A DNA stretch of 64,000 bases. Source: Annulohypoxylon bovei var. microspora. Lineage: Eukaryota; Ascomycota; Sordariomycetes; Xylariales; Hypoxylaceae. The stretch is from the NCBI GenBank assembly GCA_022836615.1, contig MU405217.1, forward strand, positions 1 to 64,000. Reading direction: 5' to 3'. The notes beneath the pieces are model-generated. The model searched no databases, had not been told where the DNA came from, and saw only the letters and a program-made list of their open reading frames with translations. A program made the position numbers and the translations under genes. This document shows positions 57,365-64,000 of this stretch, in pieces. How positions within the stretch are numbered: position 1 is the stretch's first letter; each line of letters starts with the position of its first letter.

Positions 57365-60300
57365 TGTGACGAACGAGATGATCACCCCTCAAGTCAAAGT
57401 ACTAGGCGGTACCAATTGTCGTTAGGTTCCAGCCGTCACACTAGAAATAAGGGGGAACAGTAAGTTTATAAAGAATATAAACACGAGTTGAAGGCATGAT
57501 AGCGCATGTGCCCGAACTTCCGTTAACCCTCGATTATAGGGACATGAATTATAGATTATCCGATTGATAACGATTAATAGCTGCACTTCGTCATGACGGG
57601 GTCGGTTGTCGTGATATTCAAAGACCGGATACGTACTGGTTTGAAGGTCTGATTGGCCACAGGTCGTTCGCGTGTCCAGGTTCCACGCCCAAGTCGATGT
57701 CATGATTGATGTCTCCGATGGCGCAATATCGACTACAGGCGATCGTGCGTGGAATTGTGTGCGGGGGGAACCTATCGATGTAGACTACCAAGCATTTAAA
57801 CTGGACTAATTTCCTATCAATTCATCAGTATTTTAAACTTCGTCGGCCTTCTTCCCTTTGAGGGAATCGTCTCGGGCTGCTCGGGGTGTTTAAACAGGAA
57901 TAGGGGGAAGAGTGGATGAGGTATATCATCAATGACACTTACCTGAGAACTCACCTCCGGGCACTTGCTATATCGCCCTAGAAATATCAGCCATAACCCG
58001 AGGGAATTACCAATTCCCTTGATGACTCAAAGTTGGAAGTTTTTCGGGTTGTCAATTATATCCAATAAGCGTCGAACTACCGACCACATATTCTCATAAT
58101 AACAAAAATAGTCACGTCATATACCAAGGCTAGAAACGACCGTAGTTCGAGCTCTTAGAGCTTTTCTTAAGACACTTCTATCCATCATTTTACGTTATTA
58201 AATAAGAAATATGTGCGGAAGGAAGTAATGGTGGTGGCGGCATTGTTTGGCTCTTTCGCGTCCTAACTTTTCGCATTGAGGGTATATTGAACTATAAACC
58301 TCTAAGCGTACGGTAAGAATTAATAGTCAACCGACATAGAAATCAACGGCCATTGCTTGCCAGAATGGCCAGGTAAGATGATCAAAGTAATTTCCAATGA
58401 AGAAAATAGGAAACAAGGATTCATAAGACGCAGCGTAGCGGATTGTAGAGGAATTTTGAATTGAGGTCCTAAAGTGGAGATGATTGATGATACATAGGTA
58501 TATCACGAAGATAATAACTAGACGAAATCTTTCACTCCGTACAATTTTGGTGCAAACGGGATAGCCAGCTACACAGTATTATTCACACAAGATGCACTTA
58601 TTCTGACGCCCTTCTTTTGTAAGTATCGGTATTTTCATTGACTTATAGTCTTTGATGAATTCAGCCATTGTATATGCGATGCATAATAGGCATTCTATTG
58701 TCAGATTTCCTTTGATACTTGTGGGTGATTGTAAGTAAAGCTTCATAAACATGAAAATATTCCGAGGGATCCGAGACTTAATACTGGCAATACTGGTAGC
58801 GAATGGCGCCAAACTTAGTGCCCCATGCATTAACAGTGCTGTGAAGAGAGATATCCCCAGGTTACTTAATCAATGCCCACAGCCAGCTAGAATGTGTGCA
58901 AGCTACTTAGATAGGCAGCACAGGGGATAGCTAAGAAACAGTGAGCATTAAATTAGAGTAGTGAAACACGGTATAAATGTGATATTATAGACATTGTAAC
59001 AGTTTGTTTCTTACTCTGTTATCTTCCTCGCTTGGAAGATATGCCCTTCACTTACAGTTCTATGTCTAAACTCGATTTAGCGTTGGTTCATTTTCAGCTC
59101 ACTCTGTTCTCATAATCAAAAGAGTATTACAAATTATCTCAGTAAACGAGTAGCGATGAACCACTCGGCTACCTAGGCTAGAATTAAGGTGTATATTAGC
59201 TAAGTGCTAGCTCTTAAATACCCTGGTAATACGGAACTCAAAGGGAGCTTGTTAGCTTAAAGGGACCACCCGCGATCTTCGTAATGACAACATTATAGCC
59301 CGATTGCTATATTTAGATCCTTTAGGTAAGCGACTATTTCACATGTGAAGGTTAAGTAGCCCGAGAAACTAGAACTCTTCGACTAGGTGCAACTAAAACT
59401 CATTGACAATACCTAAACATTGAACTTTCTTGGTCGGTTGGTTGCATTTGATATACCAATAATAGCTATTCGTCCTTGACAGCTCGGTGTAACCCAAACA
59501 ATATCTCCTAGTAAGTCTTCATTAGTTTTTAGCTTGTCAGGATAGTAGTTCTTCCCGCCAATAACGTATGTAAAGAGCACCCTATGATTTAGTTAACTCT
59601 TATAGACTCCCGCTACTAGGTAACTAGTGATGTAACATGAAGCATGCCAATTGACTTGTAGACAAACGGCGAGGTCGAATATAGCATTGGAGTGTGAGAA
59701 AATATCTGTCGCCGTTAATAGACCTTACAATTAATCTATTCCAAAACTTGAAATCTTGAGGTTTTACAACATAAAAAAGTCCCCGGCACTTCGGCCCCCA
59801 ACAAGTGACACAAATTTCAAGTTGATCCACTTAATTTTCTGTTTTCTTTTTTTCTTTTCAAAGACTGGTTGCCAACCCCCTGGTATTTCAGGGACTTGCG
59901 CTAAACATGCCGTTGCTTTAGCTTGCCGAAAGTCGCTTTGTACGTACCTACTACTAGGTACCTAGGTAGGTCAACATAAGGATATGGGTCGTAATCCAAC
60001 GACACTTGTCCGAGGTTATAACCATAATTACTAGGTAAAGATAAACCTCAGGTCAAGTTTAGTGATCATTTTCGCCTTATGGAATTCCGAAAAAGCAAAG
60101 ACACAGAGGTCGCGTATTAAGCTCGTATGTGCTTCTGTAATCGTAGCTGACAATGGAATACCTACCGTATGCGGTGGAGTACCTAAGGTTGCAATGGGGA
60201 TAAAAAGCCAATGTTTCGGCGCTCGTGATGTATCCACTAACATTGGCGCTCTTATTTTATCTTCCACTGTCTTTTCTCGCTTCGAATAGACTGCGAATGA

Positions 60301-61356
60301 TATTGTTCCGTGTCTTATCGAGGGAGCTAGATGGTGGTAGACTAAGATCGCTAGACGACTATGTACAATGACAGTTTCTACCCCAGACTTAATAGCGGCC
60401 TCCCGCTAGAGTTATATAGCGGGGGGCTGACGCTTCAATGTGCCCAATCTCAGATGCAAAATATCTGATGTTGAATAGCCTATCTCTTCTATGTAATCCG
60501 GGTCTCACGATCCCGCTCTTAGCGTCGCATGAATATGGAATATTTTAGTCGGTTAGAGATATCTTGAGGTTCTAAATAATCGTTTTAAAGGCCTGCTTAG
60601 CTGTGAGACCATTAGAAATAGGATGCCCTATGCCCAGACTGGCTACCCTCTCGATATTCAGCGACGAAGGAACACTTGCCCTGGGTCTTAGCTGCTTTTT
60701 AAACGGCAGTCGGAAACATAGCGATCTGTCGATTCTGCAATGGCTTTTGAAAAAGCTCTCAATACCTGCCTTATTCTGGTATCTTAGCGAGGTTCTTTAT
60801 TACAATCCCTGCTACAAACATGGGGGAGTTGGCTTGCGATTGGCAGATCCACGGTATTTTTAAAATCAACCAGCCCTATGAGAGCACGAGCACGAGAGTA
60901 TGGGGATGAGTAATCTAGAAGACACCCTGATCCCAGAACCACGGCCACTATGCACCATAGTACCAAATGCTACGCTGTCAGCAGTCCTATCAAGCACAAG
61001 GCTCATTGATGGCTCTCCATTGGTTGGGGCAGTGTCACCCAGGAGGTAAAAGTCCAGCGGGGTTGAATCGAGAATCCATCAGCTTCGAACCAGAGCTATT
61101 ATATCAGCGGCGTCCGTCATATCTGGAACGAGAGCTTGCGGAGGTGATCGCCAATATGCTGACATCCAGATATCATGGCAACATGAGACGTTTAAGGAGA
61201 CCATTTCCACGTTATATACATATATGATAGTTGGCGTCAGCTTGACATTTAATAAAAGTAAGCGGTGAAGACCCAGCTTCGTCGTTCTCCGGATCATCGC
61301 CTAGGTATGCTTGCGACATTTACCCTCCTTGCATTTTACCGCATCATATCGCCTAT
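57365..61356. other. Intergenic region of about 4 kb, no gene supported
   Basis: AT-rich DNA dominates. A TACCTAGGTAGG palindrome lies near 59955. Between about 60600 and 61230 a few short frames read protein-like (for example YLERELAEVIANML near 61120), but they are isolated, have no linked exons and match nothing I recognise. They might be gene remains. Confidence 0.5.
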
Positions 61357-62508
61357 ATGGCACAAAAGACGCTATTAGAGGTAAGCAATCTCCACCCTCA
61401 TCGACCCGCACGATCTTGGCCATTGCCATGTTGGAACCATACTGTCGGGACGAATAAATTACTTACAATGCTGGCCGTGCAGTTAACCGGGCCCTCGGAG
61501 GTTCCTGACGTCCTAACCGGAATAATCATTCCATTGGTCTTCGCGAGCGTAGTAGTGAGCGGTCGCCTATACTCGAGACTGCTCCTGAAGAATCAATGGT
61601 GGGATGATGCCTTCATCCTCTTCGCATGGATATTCGCCATCGCGGTCGTCACCATCGTAGGTGTCGAAACCATATATGGACTCGGTCACAAGTTCAGCAA
61701 CATTCCTCTCCGCCTCCGACCGACCGGCATCCGACTATCTTTCGCAACTATAAGCTGTTATCAAGTGTCTTTAGTCCTTACGAAGATCAGCATTTTGTTC
61801 TTCTACCTACGAATTTTGAAGCTACCGTACCAACGGATCCTTGTCTTCGTAACAATGGGCTGCGTCCTGGTGTACGGCGCCGTATTGTTTCTCCTTACAT
61901 TCTTCATATGCAACCCCGTAGAGAATAAATACGAGTTCGACATTAGAGTGGGACATTGTCTCGCATACTACCCGATCATGACCGCGTCAGCCGTCCTGCA
62001 TACGGCGACCGATCTATGGCTGATCGCGATGGTGCTTCCCCACATCCTCAAGATGCATCTTCCGATACGGCAGAAGATTGCTCTCGCCTTCGTCCTGACG
62101 CTTGGCATTTTTGTGGCCTGCGCTTCCCTGACGCGCATGGCAGTGGCTTGGCAATTCCTCAACCCGAAATACGCGCAGTGGGATTCCTTCAGCTTCGCGA
62201 TCTGGACCACGCTGGAATCGAGCCTGGGGCTGGTCTGCGCCTCGGTACCGATGCTGAAGCCTCTGGTTAGGCAATTGATGGGGCGGAAGCCGTCTTCGAA
62301 GCCCGATATCGCGAAGAATGTTCCCCGAACCAGGCGTAACGACCGGCAGATCGGGTTCGACGAATACAACTCGAATGCGACGACATTGTGGACAAGGAGA
62401 ACGGCAGACGACGACGATATAGATCTCGCTCCTATTAAGTCGAACCAACTACCATCCAGACCGCCGACAGCGGTTCTTTCTTCAGAAAGACTCTTAACTA
62501 CTGTATGA
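61357..62508 (+). CDS. SAT4/PTH11-type fungal rhodopsin-like seven-helix membrane protein
   Basis: This family of fungal seven-helix proteins includes the GPCR-like Pth11 group. Seven hydrophobic segments are visible, from IIIPLVFASVVVSGRLYSR to FAIWTTLESSLGLVCASVPM. Family signatures are present: NQWWDDAFIL in the first loop, YGLGHKF, TKISILFFYLRI, CNPVE, and SSLGLVCASVPMLKPL at the seventh helix. The C-terminal tail is polar, with an acidic DDDDID patch. Unspliced, the frame gives 383 residues from the ATG at 61357. An in-frame 102-nt candidate intron (61381-61482, GTAAGC donor, GTGCAG acceptor) would remove an unconserved 34-residue piece and leave 349 residues starting MAQKTLLELTGPSEV, which I find more natural. 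A third choice is the ATG at 61468. The ligand is unknown. Confidence 0.85.
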   Translation: MAQKTLLEVSNLHPHRPARSWPLPCWNHTVGTNKLLTMLAVQLTGPSEVPDVLTGIIIPLVFASVVVSGRLYSRLLLKNQWWDDAFILFAWIFAIAVVTIVGVETIYGLGHKFSNIPLRLRPTGIRLSFATISCYQVSLVLTKISILFFYLRILKLPYQRILVFVTMGCVLVYGAVLFLLTFFICNPVENKYEFDIRVGHCLAYYPIMTASAVLHTATDLWLIAMVLPHILKMHLPIRQKIALAFVLTLGIFVACASLTRMAVAWQFLNPKYAQWDSFSFAIWTTLESSLGLVCASVPMLKPLVRQLMGRKPSSKPDIAKNVPRTRRNDRQIGFDEYNSNATTLWTRRTADDDDIDLAPIKSNQLPSRPPTAVLSSERLLTTV

Positions 62509-64000
62509 TATGCCTTGTCTTAAGGGAGGGAGGGAGGGTCGACAGAGGTTATAACGATATATAATGAGCGATGAATACTACGAAACCAACTGTTCCATAT
62601 TGCAGTCTTACGAGTGATTTTTTTCTTCTTGCGTCGTCGATGTGGCTTATATGTGTACATAATACAATATCACGAGTACAGCGCATGATACCCTACCATG
62701 ACGCCTACCTGATATGACTGCATGCGCTGTGCAACATGACAGCTTACCTTCTGATCCTAAGCCACAGTTGACCATTATAATAGAGATCAATAACTAGTAC
62801 AGGTTGATACCGCGCTCGAAGAATCAGAAACTGGCTTGGTGGCGTCGAATCTAGATCATATTCCTTTGAAAGACCTTAGCGTTGATGAGCCAGGACAATC
62901 TAAACTAGACTCATAAAGGCCACCTCAACTCCTAAGGATAGGAAGGTTTAAGGTAAAGCGGCTAACTCAAAGAACTTACTCGGCGTTGCTACCTACTTAT
63001 TTGACGTAAACCAGCTTACTTTCATGTAAGCGCTTTCAATAGGCCGAGAAATAGGTAACTAAGTCTGACAAGACGAGGTTTCACGAAAGGTCTACGTTCA
63101 CTTGTGGACAGAGAATCTCAGTTATGTGCACAGATAATCACATTTTCTAAAACAAAACCAATATCGTACTGATATCTTAGGGGGGGGGGACCAGCGGCTC
63201 GCAGATTATTTTTCCTTCGATAGTACGAGTCACTGAGCCTATGCCGTATACTCTTCAAATCGCGCCACAATATATTCAGCTGAACCGATCTCGGTGTATG
63301 AATAATAGATCCGGGAGCCTGTCTAGGTACGATTTGGCGAGTTATAGAATAGGGGTTGACTTTTCTGTCTGTGACCCAGTTGATGAAAACACGCGAACAT
63401 CCGGGAAGTGTGGTGTTAAACTTAGGGTTCTAATCAGAGAACACGAGGTCAGAATCTGTTGTAGAGTGACTAGAAAAACTCTTCTATTAAAGCAAAAGGA
63501 AAAGCTAGCACAATGTCCAGGGAGATCCCTGTTGTGAAAATTCCGAAAAACAGTTTTCAACCCTCAACACAACCCCCCTCCCGGTTTTTATTTAATCTCG
63601 ATTGATTTTGGGATCAGCGGCTAGGAGCTGAAAGCTAGAATTCCGAACCGCATGCAGTTGAACGAGGCGAGGTTATAGAGTCTACTAGGTAAGCTGATAC
63701 GGAGCTCTCTCTATATGAGCTTAGGTAGAAACGAAGTTATTGGGTGGGTAAACGGGCTGATGTCGCCCTAGCTGTTTATTCATCATTTCGCTTTATAATG
63801 TTGAATCCTACTTGCCTCGATATTATAACGTTCTATGACCTAGAAGTTTAGCAAAGCGCCGGAGGGGGGTACTTACCAGTCGCCATCTCACGTTTACAAG
63901 GCAATAGGTACTTGGCGAAAAGGAATGCTTTTTATTGTAGATAGTCTTCAACCTTCTCTATAACTTAGCCTAGCCGAAAGTTCTTCCGCAAATGATGTCT
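62509..64000. other. Intergenic region to end of window, no gene seen
   Basis: It starts with a GGGA repeat just after the SAT4-type stop (62525-62538). Only short, unsupported frames follow. A gene could begin beyond the window edge. Confidence 0.55.

Noticed and set aside
60603..61227. Two neighbouring plus-strand frames considered as one spliced gene
   Set aside because: I found no donor/acceptor pair giving a convincing joined protein, and neither part matches a known family; mentioned only as possible remains.

Overview
The window looks like nuclear chromosomal DNA of a filamentous ascomycete (Pezizomycotina, probably Sordariomycetes; a Xylariales-like lineage is my guess). The evidence is short 50-150 nt GT-AG introns with CTAAC/CTAAT branch sites, a Zn2Cys6 transcription factor, an SAT4/PTH11-type seven-helix protein, a Dal5/Liz1-type transporter, and many intergenic copies of the palindrome TACCTAGGTA. 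There is no operon structure, ribosome-binding site, CRISPR array or recognisable tRNA/rRNA. I support 16 protein-coding genes, most rebuilt by splicing exons by eye. Splice coordinates were checked for reading-frame continuity but not against transcripts.

Layout. 1-8.3 kb: TIM10 (-) and mitochondrial lysyl-tRNA synthetase (+) face away from each other across about 540 bp. An 815-residue F-box-like/leucine-rich protein (-) follows. 8.3-18.2 kb: a gene desert of nearly 10 kb. 18.2-27.3 kb: a Meu6-like PH-domain protein (+), a Ser/Thr-rich surface-type protein (-) and adenine phosphoribosyltransferase (-) with one unusually long intron. 27.3-32.5 kb: no intact gene, but broken coding-like stretches, some resembling adenylation-domain motifs. 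32.5-39.1 kb: a 634-residue polytopic membrane protein (-) and PEX2 (-). 41-43.1 kb: a Zn2Cys6 regulator (+). 43.5-44.1 kb: two probable miniature inverted-repeat elements just upstream of KAP120/importin-11 (+, 44.4-47.6 kb). 48.3-50.1 kb: a DUF423/TMEM256 membrane protein (-) and a Gfd2-like DEDD exonuclease-fold protein (-) whose last catalytic Asp appears lost. 51.1-51.8 kb: a clean non-autonomous DNA transposon with 56-bp perfect inverted ends and a 10-bp direct repeat. 52.6-57.4 kb: a Cys-rich single-pass membrane protein (+), a RING protein (+) and a pantothenate/allantoate-family MFS transporter (-). 57.4-64 kb: mostly empty, with one SAT4/PTH11-like gene (+) at 61.4-62.5 kb.

The genes are mainly unrelated housekeeping functions: mitochondrial import and translation, peroxisome biogenesis, purine salvage and nuclear import. 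They are mixed with fungal-specific sensing, transport and regulatory genes. I see no intact biosynthetic or defence cluster. The strongest structural finds are the three inverted-repeat elements.
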